Source: Styela clava
Taxonomy: Eukaryota; Chordata; Ascidiacea; Stolidobranchia; Styelidae
Direction of reading: 5' to 3'
DNA length: 64,000 bases
Assembly (NCBI RefSeq): GCF_964204865.1
Contig: NC_135258.1
Coordinates: forward strand, 11,399,001 to 11,463,000
Part shown: piece after piece, positions 1-16,064 of the stretch
Numbering within the stretch: position 1 is the stretch's first letter
Layout of the letters: every line of letters begins with the position of its first letter
Program-made: the position numbers and the translations under genes
The notes under the pieces: generated by a model
Database searches by the model: none
Told to the model about the DNA's origin: nothing
The model's input: only the letters and a program-made list of their open reading frames with translations

Positions 1-935
1 CGATGGCGATAAAATGTTCCCTGAGTTGTTGATTCATGCCGGAGATGTTGTATTTTCACTAGGGGCGCCAGAGATGCACAAAGACGGCAAGGTTGAGTGA
101 TTTTGTACTTGATTTAATACGTCACATAGCTCATTCGTTTAGGTGTCGAGATCGGTTACGCCTATCGGGGCATACAGTTTTAAATCATTTTTATTTGACA
201 TTTCTACTTAAACTTCATGGAAATCGAATCCAGTTAATACATTACTGGAATTGGTTTTTAATCTTGTTTTAGAAATATCAACTGGCTGAAGTGAACGGAT
301 CAATAGGATTTGTGCCGTTTAGTATTCTTCAACACGCAGAACAAGTGGATCAATTCGGAACAAACCCACAGAAACTAAATGTATGAAAATCTTATATATT
401 TGCCACATGCACGCCTATGCACCAGTCAAGGCAGTGGTTCCCAATTTTTTTTCTGAATCACCCACTTCCGAATTTGAGGGGTTTTCATTCCCTGGGTAAT
501 TAATCCGCAAATAAAATTTGATAAGACTTTGTTTAATTGGGTGTAGAAATCAAGACCCACAGTTAGTTCGGAGCTTTTGTTTTAAAGCAACAGCTCTCGG
601 ATTTTTATGATATTTATGGTTAATCGAAATGAATGTTGGAAGTTCTTACGATTAAAGTGATCACAATTCCAACTTTGCGACTGCTCCTCGAATATAGTAC
701 TAACTAGATATGTTAAAAACGACCGACTTATCAAAAAAGCATTTTTTCTTCTGAAATTAATAAGTTTATAGGACTTTTCCCATCACAAGAACACGAGCAT
801 GATTTATCATATCGATGTCAACCTAATATGATTTAATTATTATATCAGATTCAACATTGGAAAGCCCAGAGAAGGATTGTCGATGTTTTCAAGAGACTCG
901 AAGATAAAAGACGATCAATGGGTTATGGAACATAA
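1..935 (+). CDS. C-terminal part of an SH3-domain protein (partial, 3 exons)
   Basis: Three exons join in phase 0: 2-91 (30 codons, donor AAG|GTTGAG), 273-380 (acceptor TTTTAG, donor AAT|GTATGA) and 849-935 (acceptor TATCAG, stop TAA). The joined 94 residues contain the second half of an SH3 domain: an acidic stretch ending in AGDVV, then DG, then EVNGSIGFVPFSIL, the typical ExxGxxGxxPxxxL strand pattern. A basic tail (KAQRRIVDVFKRLEDKRR) follows the domain. The pattern AGDVV...DG...E-NG-x-x-G-x-VP resembles the last SH3 domain of RIM-binding proteins, but too little of the protein is present to assign the family. The 5' part lies outside the window. A start at 1 is only the window edge. The SH3 call is firm; the family is a guess. 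Confidence 0.72.
432..500 (+). repeat. hAT-type transposon end fragment in the SH3-gene intron
   Basis: CAGTGGTTCCCAA at 432 matches the usual terminal start of many hAT MITEs. No matching inverted end was found nearby, so this is a solo or decayed fragment inside the intron between the last two SH3-gene exons. Confidence 0.35.
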
Positions 936-1047
936 AAAAGGCCTGCCAGAAATTGCTTTATATTAAACATGTGCCATAGTTAAGTAGTACACAATCGCGA
1001 CATTCTGTCAATCACACAATACGCGCACACAATCGCCGATTATGCGA

Positions 1048-1178
1048 AATAAAAGTTCGTAGTGTATATAAAAATTGTGCTTCTATATTATATATGAACG
1101 TAGATATTGCTAATGGTAGTTACTGTGTTATATATTTAAAAAACAAAATAAAATACATAACTGTGTGTCTGTGTGTGG
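1048..1178 (+). terminator. Poly(A) signals of the SH3-domain gene
   Basis: AATAAA occurs at 1048-1053 and again at 1147-1152. The second is followed within about 10 nt by a GT-rich run (TGTGTGTCTGTGTGTGG, 1162-1178), a good downstream element. The 3' UTR would be about 115-230 nt. Confidence 0.6.
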
Positions 1179-1272
1179 AAAATTAGCGGGCTGTAAAAAG
1201 TATTGGAATCGCAGATTAGAGGATCAACAGCTTTCCTCTTAGATCTAGTATCACCAACAGAAAAATACACAA

Positions 1273-1743
1273 CTATAATATATATATATCGATACCAATA
1301 TGGGGGTGACTGCTAGGCAATGTGAGAGGAAAATATTTCTTATAGTTTTGATTATCATATCGAAATGCATGTTTGTCTGGATCAAGGCATTTTTGACAAA
1401 AATATGCAGAAATTGGGTTTAACTTATCATATTGGATATCACTCATTTTGGTTATGCAGAGAAACTTAGAAACTACTTTACCAATCCATGCTATTGTGAA
1501 GTTGTTTACAATGTGTAATGAATGTGAACAATCCAAAATACGGTTGACATACAGAATTGTCTCAATATGATGAAATTTCTTCTCACCTGAAAAATATCCT
1601 ATAAGCACGACACAATTTAAACAGAATAACAATAAAATGTGATGATTCAGAACAAAAGTTTCAGTTCTATACTTGTAAACAATGTTTCCATAGCAGCAGC
1701 TCATCGTTGCCAAGGAAACCAGAAGCACTGAAAGTTGAAGCAT
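1273..1743 (-). CDS. Uncharacterised ORF, possible membrane or secreted protein (156 aa, low support)
   Basis: A real ATG at 1743 opens a 156-codon frame on the minus strand, long for AT-rich DNA. The N-terminus (MLQLSVLLVSLATMS) looks like a signal peptide or anchor. A second hydrophobic segment (HILLLFCLNCVVLIGYF) lies at about residues 35-51. A strong splice donor, TTTTCAG|GTGAGA, follows directly after that segment at about 1587. If the donor is used, only the first 52 residues or so are exonic and the rest is intron. No family is recognised. It converges on the 3' end of the SH3 gene. It could be a first coding exon of an otherwise unlocated gene, or a chance frame. Confidence 0.25.
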   Translation of the reverse strand: MLQLSVLLVSLATMSCCYGNIVYKYRTETFVLNHHILLLFCLNCVVLIGYFSGEKKFHHIETILYVNRILDCSHSLHIVNNFTIAWIGKVVSKFLCITKMSDIQYDKLNPISAYFCQKCLDPDKHAFRYDNQNYKKYFPLTLPSSHPHIGIDIYIL

Positions 1744-1937
1744 GTCGCGACGTTGTCAGTATTTAGCTCTGCGGTATTATGAGGAGACTGTTCTGACTTG
1801 AATCCATACTTTGTTTCTCATTAATGGTGCCAGACAGACAAAATTGTCTCGTTACCTAGGCTTTTGTATCGTGCTGTTTTTTGTGATTTGATTTTTTGTT
1901 TGCCTGATATGCATTCCATTAAAAAGTCTGTCTGAAT

Positions 1938-1995
1938 CAGTGGTTCCCAGCCTTTTTCGTTAAATTCCGCCCTTCGCATATTTTGGAACTCTTTA
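1938..1995 (+). repeat. hAT-type transposon end fragment
   Basis: CAGTGGTTCCCAGCCTTTTT at 1938 is a typical hAT-MITE terminus. No partner end was identified. The small minus-strand frame across it (1821-2012) is probably transposon sequence and not a gene. Confidence 0.35.
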
Positions 1996-4086
1996 TGCCT
2001 TCCTAACTGCACAAAGAGTAATTTACTTATTCAATTTTCAATGGATCCTTAGCTATGCGCAAGTCGCACCCATGCTTAAGTACAGTTTAAGTAGTTTATA
2101 ATATGTACATACATATTGAAATGTTACGGATTTGCATGCGACAAAGATGATTCAAAGAACTAAATTTTCAGAATAGGCCACAGAGCAACTACACGACCCA
2201 TAGTTTTTATATTATTCAGTGGTAGTAGTAGACCGAATCGTTAAATTTAACGAAAGCATGATATATTGAACCTTGACTGCGTGAAAATAATTTCCAAAAC
2301 GATAGAAATTAGTTTGAAATGGGAAAACAAACATTTTATTCATAAATTTGATTTTAGAGCAGTTCGTCACGCGTCAATTTTATGCTGTTCAGTTAATTAG
2401 ACTATTTGAACCTTCGATAACGCATCAGATAAGCGGATATTTCAAACATTACAGTTTGTATTTTGTGGTTCGGCCCTGAAAAAGAATCCCACTCACATCC
2501 ATGATTTCATGTCAAATTTGTCAAAATGTTAAAGGTGTGAAGGCGGGATCAGGTCAAAGCACAGCAATGTTTAGAAATTTCTTATTTAAGAAGGTGTGAA
2601 TCACCAACTGAAAATTTCTTTATAATCCATGGCTGCCAAGGTCATTAGTGGCCACTGTATAAATTGAGATTCAACATGATGTGATCTGTGTGTATATATA
2701 TACTAACATAAAATACATCATGTCAGAACTCCTAAATCGGATAATATAGCAAATCTCATGCTACATGACTATACTAAAGGAAGTAAACAAATTAGTACTT
2801 TCTTTTTATCAAATAGAATTTCTAAACTTGTTATTAACACGTTTTATATTTGGAAACAGGTTACTGTTGCCTAATGCCGCACTCTAGATTTCTGCCGCTT
2901 GTCGTATTTGTTAAACTATATTGTAAATACCAACTACTAAGATTTACTGAAAATTGACATGAACGCATGCATCGAGTATAAATATTCCTATTACTACCTG
3001 ATCGAGGAAAATTACAATATATTGATTTATGATGAGGATATACTGGGTAAGCAAACTATCAATTTTTATATTCAGACACTTATCGAGGTTAAGCAACATT
3101 GTTTAACTTGACCGATAATCGTCTGAGTTGTATGTAAAATAAAGAGAAATGTGCACAAATATTTACTAAGTGCGTGAGTCTGACGTGAGGTTGCGAGGTT
3201 TACGTATATACAGCAACGATTACAACATCGATAAAACTTGCGAATAATGTGTGCATAATATCATAACAAGCACGTAAAAACCATTGATGCGAGAACGATA
3301 ACCTCTCGGAATAAGCGTAACCTTCAATTTACGCATACCGCTCTAAGTAAATTAATCTGAGCGACCGTAATATATGGCCGATTGTACCAACGGTAAAAAA
3401 AATGCATATTTTATTCAGATTTTTTTTTAAATTATAATATCAATTTGAATCAAAATAGTTTCAAAGCGGTGTCTATTTTAGGGCATTGACCATTATTGTA
3501 TGCGTAACTAGAGTGTTAAAGGATAGCCCGACGACGGAAAAGAGTTTGGTCACCGGTACAGACGACCGACCCACATCAGTTTTTTTTTGGAAGATCGGAA
3601 TATAATTTAAATTCGTTACGGTTAGGACTAAGAGAAACTCACATCTTGAACTCTTGCTACCCCTTCCCTACCAAACTATGTCCTCTTTTTATTTTTAGAA
3701 ATTGTCAAGACCAATGCTTTATACCTATTGTATGGACATTGTCGTTTGGAGCTTCACGGAACTCAATAATGGGTGGGTTCAAACACCCTTTTTGCAACAA
3801 TTGAACATACTTCCATAACTTATCTCAAACTTTATTTAAAATGAAACCGCAAAATATGATTTTTATCTTAATTTCTTGAGTAGGCTTACTGTTTGATAAG
3901 ACATACGAAAATAAAAATGAATCGACAAATTATAGTGAGAATGCTTCTGGTGCAGGGGTTGAAACGGTCAGCTATTCACGTTGCGTGATAGTTCTACGAT
4001 ACCATTATCTCGTCGACTTAACATTTCGCATTCCGGACGCGGCATTGTAGTTTGAGATGGTATACCGTTTCTCTCGAACAAAACAC

Positions 4087-4096
4087 GGAAATTCCC
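4087..4096 (-). promoter_or_regulatory. NF-kB/Rel-type site upstream of EGR
   Basis: GGAAATTCCC reads GGGAATTTCC on the minus strand, a perfect match to the Rel consensus GGGRNWYYCC. An Ets core on the minus strand (CGGAAG) lies immediately 3'. It is 92 bp upstream of the first CArG box. Occupancy is inferred, not shown. Confidence 0.4.
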
Positions 4097-4178
4097 CTTC
4101 CGAAAATGTGCGATTTTATCCGACGTAAAGAGAATTTGAATCGGAAAGGAGAAGTTAGCAAAGGTGACTATTAGATTA

Positions 4179-4188
4179 CCATATATGG
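4179..4188. promoter_or_regulatory. CArG box 1 (serum response element) of EGR
   Basis: CCATATATGG is a perfect CC(A/T)6GG SRF site. GGAA cores lie at 4143-4146 and overlapping its 3' edge (4187-4190). It is 530 bp upstream of the EGR start codon and about 290 bp upstream of the TATA-like sequence. SRF plus Ets (ternary complex factor) sites drive vertebrate Egr1 as an immediate-early gene. Confidence 0.7.
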
Positions 4189-4242
4189 AAAACTGAAATT
4201 AAAAAAGAAAAGTACTTTAGGAGAAGCGATCTCAACAGTTTT

Positions 4243-4252
4243 CCTTATATGG
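4243..4252. promoter_or_regulatory. CArG box 2 (serum response element) of EGR
   Basis: CCTTATATGG is a second perfect CC(A/T)6GG site, 64 bp after the first. Its 5' edge overlaps TTCC (an Ets core on the minus strand), and an AGGAG lies about 20 bp upstream. Paired CArG boxes next to Ets cores are the arrangement in serum-responsive EGR promoters. Confidence 0.7.
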
Positions 4253-4475
4253 ATAACTCAATTTTTGGGAGAAATATTCAAAATTTATAAAAATGCTTAA
4301 TTTCTCGCTTATTATTATTATTAGACTTAATTTAATGATTAGAAAGTGTCGATTCGGTCCTTCATTATCATATTATCACAAAAAATTTTAAATTTTACTT
4401 TTATAAAAGCAGCAATTGAACTTTATTTCAAACGTGATGTCATAGGCCACCAAACCCGACACGAGAGAAGAGAAA

Positions 4476-4482
4476 TATATAG
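4476..4482 (+). promoter_or_regulatory. TATA-like element, candidate EGR core promoter
   Basis: TATATAG lies about 240 bp upstream of the EGR ATG and 225 bp downstream of CArG box 2, the right order for a TATA box. Transcription would start near 4505-4515. The region is AT-rich, so this is suggestive only. Confidence 0.35.
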
Positions 4483-4717
4483 TATACCTTCGGAATCATT
4501 CGGCTACTCATTCATTCTTCGATCTCGTAAGCGACGGGTCGTTCGTATCCGATGCGTTAGGAGCTTCGTGTAAGGTATATCATGACAAGTGGAGTATATT
4601 AGCTTAAAAAAAAGATAGTGCGTCATCAGTATATGAATCAGTGCAGATAGTGACTCATCCTCAGGTGCATTTGTGGAAAAAATCTTACTTCCGAGATATC
4701 TAATACATTGCTCCCCT

Positions 4718-8213
<3,496 letters not shown>

Positions 8214-8643
8214 TTTTTCTTGCTATGAAAGACTGAAGAATTTGACAAAATGTATTCCATTATCGCTGCAATTTCATTCATTGGATTCCAAACTTGCTAT
8301 ACTAGCAATTCTACATCTACAAGGCGATCACACGTATGGAAAAATCCTTTCGAATATCACAGTATTTTCAAGTGTGTGGGCATGAACTTGCAGCATGTTT
8401 ACACCGCAATTTCTATAATCTTCCATGACGATGACGAAAGTGCATTTTATATTATGAATTTGATAGTTAAATATATTTTTCTTGTGTTTGACAAAATTCT
8501 GCTTTACATCTAAAATTGAAAAAGTTTCCAACCTTCCATACACTGTCTTAAAAGCATAAAAAGTTTCTGACATCTCAGAGTAAATTATAAAAATTTTAAT
8601 TGGTAACTTCAACTCAATTATGTGTACTATCAGTCAATTGTAC

Positions 8644-8649
8644 AATAAA
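8644..8649 (+). terminator. Poly(A) signal of EGR
   Basis: AATAAA lies about 430 nt after the EGR stop and is followed by a GT-containing stretch. The 3' UTR has no clear cluster of ATTTA pentamers, unlike many immediate-early mRNAs. Confidence 0.55.
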
Positions 8650-9931
8650 GTTAATGGTGTACCCGTTAAGGTGTTTGACAATATGTTTACTCGTGCAAGC
8701 CACTGATAATAGGTAACGAGTTATAAAGGTACTTCCACTTTATATTATATGCATCGTCTTACTCTTTACTTCTTACTTATACAAGAAATTTTATACGACC
8801 AATCACAATGTTCCATTTTATTGTTTTAAAATTGTTTATAAATTGTTTTCTCACGTTTTTTTTGTGTCTTTATTGAAAATATTATTGTTTTCAAGAAACT
8901 GCTACGTCCATGGTTCCAATTTTACGCAATAGGTTGACAAGCAGCATAATACTTTTGCGTATCCTTTTTATTGTTGTTTAAAATACTTTATTTCTCCTAA
9001 CGCTGTTGATCAGTGAAAATATTGGTGTTGCATTATATAATAAAGTCTTATAAGAAATATCTGCGTTCGTGGATTTATGATAATCATTCTTGGGTGATGA
9101 AGGTTGAAGTTTGTTGTTCTATAGAAGACTACGTGACAAAAGCGGAGTTCAGTGTATCAATAAATCGATTTCCATTGAGAATTTTGTACAAAGGAAAATT
9201 ACGACTGCACTGGTTGAGCCTATTAGACTTGAATAATTCCCAAGTTATTTTGTCTTGTTTTCGCCGGTTCTTAGCTATGCTGTGATATTGACAAAAATTA
9301 TGGAGTAACTCTCAAACGCTAGTGTTACCCGGAAGGCAGAAAAGGAGTCCTAACATAAAAAAAAATTATTATCATGAATTTATATCTTTTGTATTTGTAG
9401 GATTTGAAATTTGTTAAAAAAAATCCGCTTATGTATAGAGCGCATTTTATAAAAGAGTAACAACGCGTTTTCGAAGACTATAATGAAAGAAAATGAATTT
9501 TACCTCCAGATGAAGTTAGACATCAGGCAGTTCTCAGGTTCTAACTTTGTGACAACACTAATAATAGCAGACAGAAAAATATTTTTAATTTCGATTTGTC
9601 AGTGGAAAAAGCGCACAGCAACGGTTTTCGAATACTAAAAAGAAACTGGTTATTCAGTAAGGCAATGAGTAAACAATCGAAGATCATATGACAGTGAGTC
9701 GCTTTGTGGTGCATTCTTCCTCACATATATACAATAAACCATTGACTCGATGATTTACCTTTGTTTTGCCCTAATAATCGCTGATCATCTAAATACTGTT
9801 TGACTTATTCATGGAATAATGAGACATAAGATTCCATAATACTAATCCGTACAGTGTATAAACAAACTAAATCAAATTATTGATTAATTTACAACAGGGT
9901 ACTTTTCGATTAAACCCCTTGCACAATAGTC

Positions 9932-10268
9932 CAGGGATGGCCAAACCGAATCTCACTATTCCGAATACATTCTGAAAAAAGACATTTCGAATATGGAATA
10001 TCAAATACAATATAATTCGAGGGCAAATTCATGTGGAATATCACGTAAATCACTATATCTCATAAATAAATATAAAAGTTATTATTTTTTTATGTGTGGT
10101 TTTATATCACTTGAGATATCGAAGATTTTGACTTGATCATCTGACAGCTAAAAATCCCTAATTTTCAGATAATAATGTTTTAAATTATTTCTAAATTAAA
10201 AAATTTACTATATCGAATATAATAATTTCGAATGAATTGCAATATTTGATTCGTTTCGGACATCCTTG
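9932..10268. mobile_element. hAT-like MITE with about 21-bp terminal inverted repeats
   Basis: The left end CAGGGATGGCCAAACCGAAT pairs with the right end, which reads CAAGGATGTCCGAAACGAAT on the minus strand. The interior is AT-rich, repeats TTCGAAT-type words and has no coding capacity. The 8-bp flanks do not match, so the target duplication has decayed or the edges differ slightly. Confidence 0.6.
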
Positions 10269-13200
10269 AGCAAAATCAATAAAAAATCATTCGTCAGAAA
10301 CCTGACCCGCCTAAATGCATGATTTCATACAAACAGTCAACAAAAATGATCTGATCCCTCTTTCGTATTCCTATATCCATTCTATTTCCTGGCGACAACG
10401 AGTTAATAATAATTAACAAAGAAATTTTGCGTCCTTCCTTTACTTGAAATAAGATTTTATGCGAACTTCAACTTTTAAAAAAATAATGGGGTTCGATTGA
10501 CCATTATTTTGAATCAGTAAAAGCCTAACAAATTTAGTACACCATGGGAAATATTATGATATTGACCGGGGCTTTGAGATTTCTCACTTACAATTCCGCA
10601 TACATTTTGAGTCATTTTAAAGCCGCATGCCGTGTTATTAAAAACTTTGAAAGGTAACGTATTGCTGTCTTTTACTACTAATCTAAAAGCCATGGATTTG
10701 ACCATATTTTCAGAGAGAAGCCGATTTTTTAATGTTCAACAGCAGCACATAATTTTACGCGCCTCTGGCTGGTATGATGTAATACATGTTTTACCGAATA
10801 TAAGATTGAATTACTATTCGATGACATGTTTGTGGGATATGTGACCTTTGCATGATTTTTTAGGTGCTTTCAATAAAAAATAGATTTGATTTAAAATTTG
10901 GAAATTAGGCACGTTTCTGGTATATGAGCAGATCACAGTGATGAAATATGGAGTTGCTAAAGAAATAAAAAAAATACCAAACGCAAAAGTATATAGATAC
11001 CACTGGCAAATAGCTGGATAAAACAAATCTAGTCCTAATATGTGGTCAGATTTGAGAAAAGTTTGTCATTAAACAAGCATTTAAAATTTGAAAACGAACA
11101 GTTATGAATATGATAAGATTCTTTTCTGGGCGAACTTGATGCGAAACGGGTGTTGAAAGGTTGACAGGTGTAGATATCTATAGTTAACACGATGGGGAAA
11201 TTTACATAATATATCCTTTAAACAGTTAATTAATTGTTTATTTATGTCAATATGTTGAACACAAACTACCAGAACTAAAACGTTAGTCGATCGAAAATAT
11301 CACACATTGGCAGATTTTTATACACTTACGCGAGCTGTCGGGACGGAAACCAGTTTAATAATGGCTAATGGTCAGTAAATAAAAAAAAACATATCAAAAG
11401 TTTGATTTTGATAGCTTTTTCATATTGCGCTACTAATGCAATGATCAAATTCATGTATTCAATCTCCTAGTTCGTATCACTCCAAGGACGTTATCAATTA
11501 ATAAGATACGCCCACGCTGTGCCTGTCGTGAAAAAATTACACAAATTGCGGTGATTACTAAAATATGAGTTTTGTATACAATACATCATAATGTGATTAA
11601 AGAGGAATTTTTTGCCGTGATATGCTATATAGATTATGGGGGGTGCATTTGTAAGCAGACAAATATCTTCAGGCAATAAAAGACCCAAATCCCAGAACTT
11701 GACCTGTGCATATATTTATCGATGAAGTTTCTGATAACAACCAGTAATTGGTGATGATTTTGATCACACAGTCGTGAAAAATATTTGCTTCGTTATATCA
11801 CGATAAGAGTTAATATTATGTTGGGAAATACCCCACAAACAATGCATTTTCAACATAAATCAACTTGTTTTGCATAACATTATTTGCGGCATGAATATTT
11901 CTAACAGTAGTTTTAAATAATACACTCAATGCATGGTCACAAACACCGCAAAATACTAAAGCATATTATATTCAAAATGATGAATGTGTTAAACGTCTGT
12001 ATTTCTATAAATTGGATTCGGAGAACACCTACATTAATGGATAGTATTTTCAGCGAATTCAACGTTTACAATTTCTATATGAATATTTGTGTTCAAGTCA
12101 TATGCCAGTGTATATATATTCCATAGTTCGTTGGTAGACAATTATACATTGCTAGTACACGCTTGTGTCGGTTGATAAACAATATTTAAACACAATTGAA
12201 TATATGATCCCTAACCGCGATACAAATACCTTTAAATAGGTTGTACACCAACAAACTGTCCTGTCAAAAAATAATAGCGCTCGTTGTAAGCTTGGTTTGA
12301 AAATATTGAGCTCTCAAATCCATTAGAGCCCACTACATTCCGAATAGCGCTAGGTATTAAAACAATTCAATTTAAACAGCATTAACCGGGTGAATATTCC
12401 GTTAGGGGGTAGGCAGAGATGTTGTCAGAAATGTTTGTATTAGTATGGCTCCAGTATTTGGCCCGCTTTATTTTAAAGTCAAGTACAACAGGTCGTAAAA
12501 CACAACACGTCTCATATCGCCAAATTGAACTATTATATTGTTGAAGATATCTGGTAAATTTTTTTCGCAACTATTTTTTTTCAGGTTTTCTCAAATACCT
12601 TCGTTTTAAAACGTGAAATTAAGCCGGCTTTTAGTTATAAATTAAATATCATTTTGTAGTATTTTATCACTTAAAAATATTAATTAACATTTAACCATTA
12701 CCGAAAGCCTGACGCATCCATCGCTAATCATTTTCTGATTGCATGAATGGCTAGTAATAACAAACCACATGCAACCGTGGGCGTAAAATATAATTCTACA
12801 ATAACAGAAGATATCCTGTCAAGCACTTTGTGACAGCACGCTTGAAAATGGGACCGAAATTGCAATCTATTGTTTCATTTTCGATATGTCTGTTTATATT
12901 TGCCTATAATAAACTAATAACGCGTGATGGATTCGAAAACGTATTCAAGGCAGAGATAATAATTAGTGATTTAATGCAGTTTCATAAATCTCAAGTTACA
13001 GATCATGGTTATGTATTTCATCAATAGATATTGATATATCCTGTTATAAGCTATCACCAACACAAAAAGTGCACAATTGCTTATTAATATTATAGTAATT
13101 TAATCTGACAATAATAGAGCTTCTATGTGCTGGCTCGCTAATATAATGGCCTTACAATCAAGGAAAAATACTTCCAATTACAAAAGAAAATACTTCTAGG

Positions 13201-14050
13201 CAAGCTGAAATGTCAAAATGGGATTGTGCAATGCGAATATCTACTCACCTAATTTGAAAATCATGCTTTGGAATCTCATATGCTTCTTGAAGAAGATTCA
13301 GGCGTAAATTTACTGAAGAGATCGAAAGCAAACCTGATTAATGCTGATATTATAATAAAGAAAAATGTTAGACAAACTGGTACCACAATAATTGTCTTGA
13401 TTACGGGCTCAATTAATTCATTAAAATTGTACGTTCATTGAGACGTTTTTAAATAAAGATTTTCGTTCACTGCGTACTTATTGAAGAAACTCAACATTTT
13501 TATCTTCGAGATTGCTGTTATTATATCTAAAAATGGTTTACGTTTCATTGCGTCCAGTCAATACCCTGTTATTCATTGGCAATGTTCGTTTTTGTATTTA
13601 CACCAGAAAATATTCTATAGTATGAAGAAAATTTTAAAATATAAAATTCACTGTAACATAAATTTTTGCTGGCTGAAATGAAAGTAAAAACGAATTTACA
13701 GACTTATTCTAGTTAAAAAAAACAATACTCTGTAAGAATTCTCAGAGCGAAAAGTTGAGACTGGGCACAAGAAAATTCTTATTTTTGAACTAATTAATAC
13801 AAAACAAAGTTTTTTAATAGTAAGGCTTGAGAAATTGAAGATATAAATGTCGAGTGTAATGGGAGTCGTGATTAGTCTGATTTTTTAAAATGTATTACAC
13901 TAGAATGGTTACAAATCGAGGAGAGTATTAACTTGTGACCAGGATATGCAAATTTATTGAGGTGGTTAACTCATTTGTGAGCATTATCGAACAGGTAAAA
14001 TCATTTGTAGTTTTACTGGTAATGTGACTATAATAATAGCGTGCGGCGTT

Positions 14051-14166
14051 CGTCCGAACTAATTTATGATAGAATCCCTGGGTAATAGAAAATTCAGAAT
14101 ATAAATCGCGCCCGTCCGAACTAGGCATGTCAATTTATGATAGAATTCCTGGATAATAGAAAATTT
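14051..14166. repeat. Imperfect direct repeat, two copies
   Basis: CGTCCGAACTA followed by AATTTATGATAGAATYCCTGG, then TAATAGAAAATT, occurs at 14051-14097 and 14113-14166. Copy 2 carries a small insertion. Function unknown. Confidence 0.7.
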
Positions 14167-14923
14167 TGAAAGTTGATCGATTAACAATAATAGTAGTACT
14201 ATAGCTAATCACATTACAACATAAATAAACTCAAACAGTTAAGTAGAATTACATCGAATAGCCCTTCATTCAGCCAAGTAAGTGTCACACAAGCAAGTTG
14301 GTGAGAGCACGAGCGCCAACTAGCAATTATAAAATTTGATCAAAATATGAATTCGAGTTCCTTGGCGTGATGCGTGTTATGATAACATGTTCATTAGTTA
14401 TTTTTAGTTTATTGAAGATAATAATTGGTACAGTCGCAATGCCAGGTATAATTTTAATTCCTTGAAGCACTTTAATTATATAGCGTAAACGCCTTAATAT
14501 GAGAAAGTGGTTTCTGCGTGTCTGTACGTTGCGTTGTTCGAAGGATTAATGCGCCCCGGGCGACGCAGAAGCTTTTTGACGCAATGTTCACGTCAATTGG
14601 CGTGGTAGGAGAATGTAATAAACTCGTGATGAGCGTTATCAAGATGGTATTTTATCCTAGATATAATGAATAAATAAAAATGGCTTCAAGGAGAAAATCA
14701 AGAGCCTGCTATTGGTCACTATAAGTCTCAGTTAATTTTTTCTGATAATCTGTTTTATATAGTTTCTCTGAAAAACCGTCACAAAATCTAGCCACAAATG
14801 ACATATCGTTGGAATAAATGTAACAGAATACTCCTTGCGCAACTCCAATCGTCTGGTGGGGTAAAGAAAAGCAGAGACGGATAACTTCTCTTATGAACTA
14901 ACGATATAAATAATCAATCCTGA

Positions 14924-15120
14924 TGTCTATGTGGCAATCCGATAGCCCCCCAAGAATCAGAAAATTCAAATGACGATACAAATGCGGTAAAGAGGAAAAA
15001 GGACATATAATTTGCCGTATGAACTTGTGCGTATATGTATCCAAATAACCAAACTTTCTGTTCTGTCTATGTGGAAAACCCAATAGCCTTCAAAGAATAA
15101 GACAATTCAAATTCGATTTG
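14924..15120. repeat. Degenerate direct repeat, period about 140 bp
   Basis: TGTCTATGTGG, then AATAGCC-like sequence, CAAAGAAT and AATTCAAAT, occurs from 14924 and again from 15064. The copies are roughly 75-80% alike by eye, too diverged to be recent. Confidence 0.55.
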
Positions 15121-15882
15121 GAACATATATATATATCCATTTCAATTCCTTACTAATTAAAGACCAAAAGATAAATTACGAAACGGCACATTTAACATTA
15201 ACTACATTCGAAAATGTGTGAGATTTGATCAACCAAAATAACACTACACTAAAAACTACAAATGATTCACGCTAACGGGTGCTAGAGTTTTTTAGAATAA
15301 TATTTATCAAAAATAAAACGTTAAATACTTTGTTATGATGCAAAAAATGTAAACCGAATATGTTCGGAAGCTATTTAGTGCCATTTTCGAGCTATATTCA
15401 TACGTACCAATATTAATGCGTTTCCAGACATAATCGTGCTCCTTCTGAGTATTTCTCGCAAGGAGCCTTCAATTCAAACGTTCAGTATGCCATCAATATT
15501 ACGCAATGTACGGATTTTAAAATGACGTTACACGACTGATTGGTGGCCAAAATTCAATAATCTAGCGCCATTCAACATACAAACTTCCTGATAAAACAAC
15601 TGATAATATAGTGTGATTGGCGAATCTTCAAGATATCTCAAATGTCACCAACCAAAGCAAAGTACTTTTCGCCATGCGGGAACCACGAACGAAATATATA
15701 TTGGGCATGTCAGTACATATCATTTTACATATTTCAGGTAAAAACGTGAGAAACGAATTTATAGGTAGATATTTCTCCTCCGTTTGTGATATGTAATAGA
15801 TAAAGATGGTATTTGGTCATGGTGCCTAAACCATGGCGCCGCAGGTTAGAATTGATCATGGACTCTAACCTCATGTTCATCA

Positions 15883-16064
15883 GGTGTCCAACAAGTCGTT
15901 CAATTGTTTCAGTGCGTTGTTATCTTATGTATTCATACATAGACATATGGGACCCAGATTTTGAATAAGTTTGCATGGCCACTTGGTGTCCAACAAGCCG
16001 TTCAACTGTCGCAGAGAGTTGTCATCTCATGTATTCTCATGCAAACACATTCGTGGGGTCCCGA
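15883..16064. repeat. Two-copy tandem repeat, period 102 bp
   Basis: GGTGTCCAACAAGYCGTTCA starts at 15883 and 15985. Both copies continue through TGT-CAG-GTTGT-ATCT-ATGTATTC to a GGGACCC or GGGGTCCC end. The small frame at 15971-16165 is just the second copy and its flank. Confidence 0.7.

Larger units (their letters stand above)
1180..4080. other. Intergenic region between the SH3 gene and EGR
   Basis: Apart from the uncharacterised minus-strand frame at 1273-1743 and the hAT fragment at 1938, I see no gene, RNA or ordered repeat here. It is AT-rich with scattered T-runs. The part next to 4080 may hold further EGR enhancer sequence. Confidence 0.5.
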
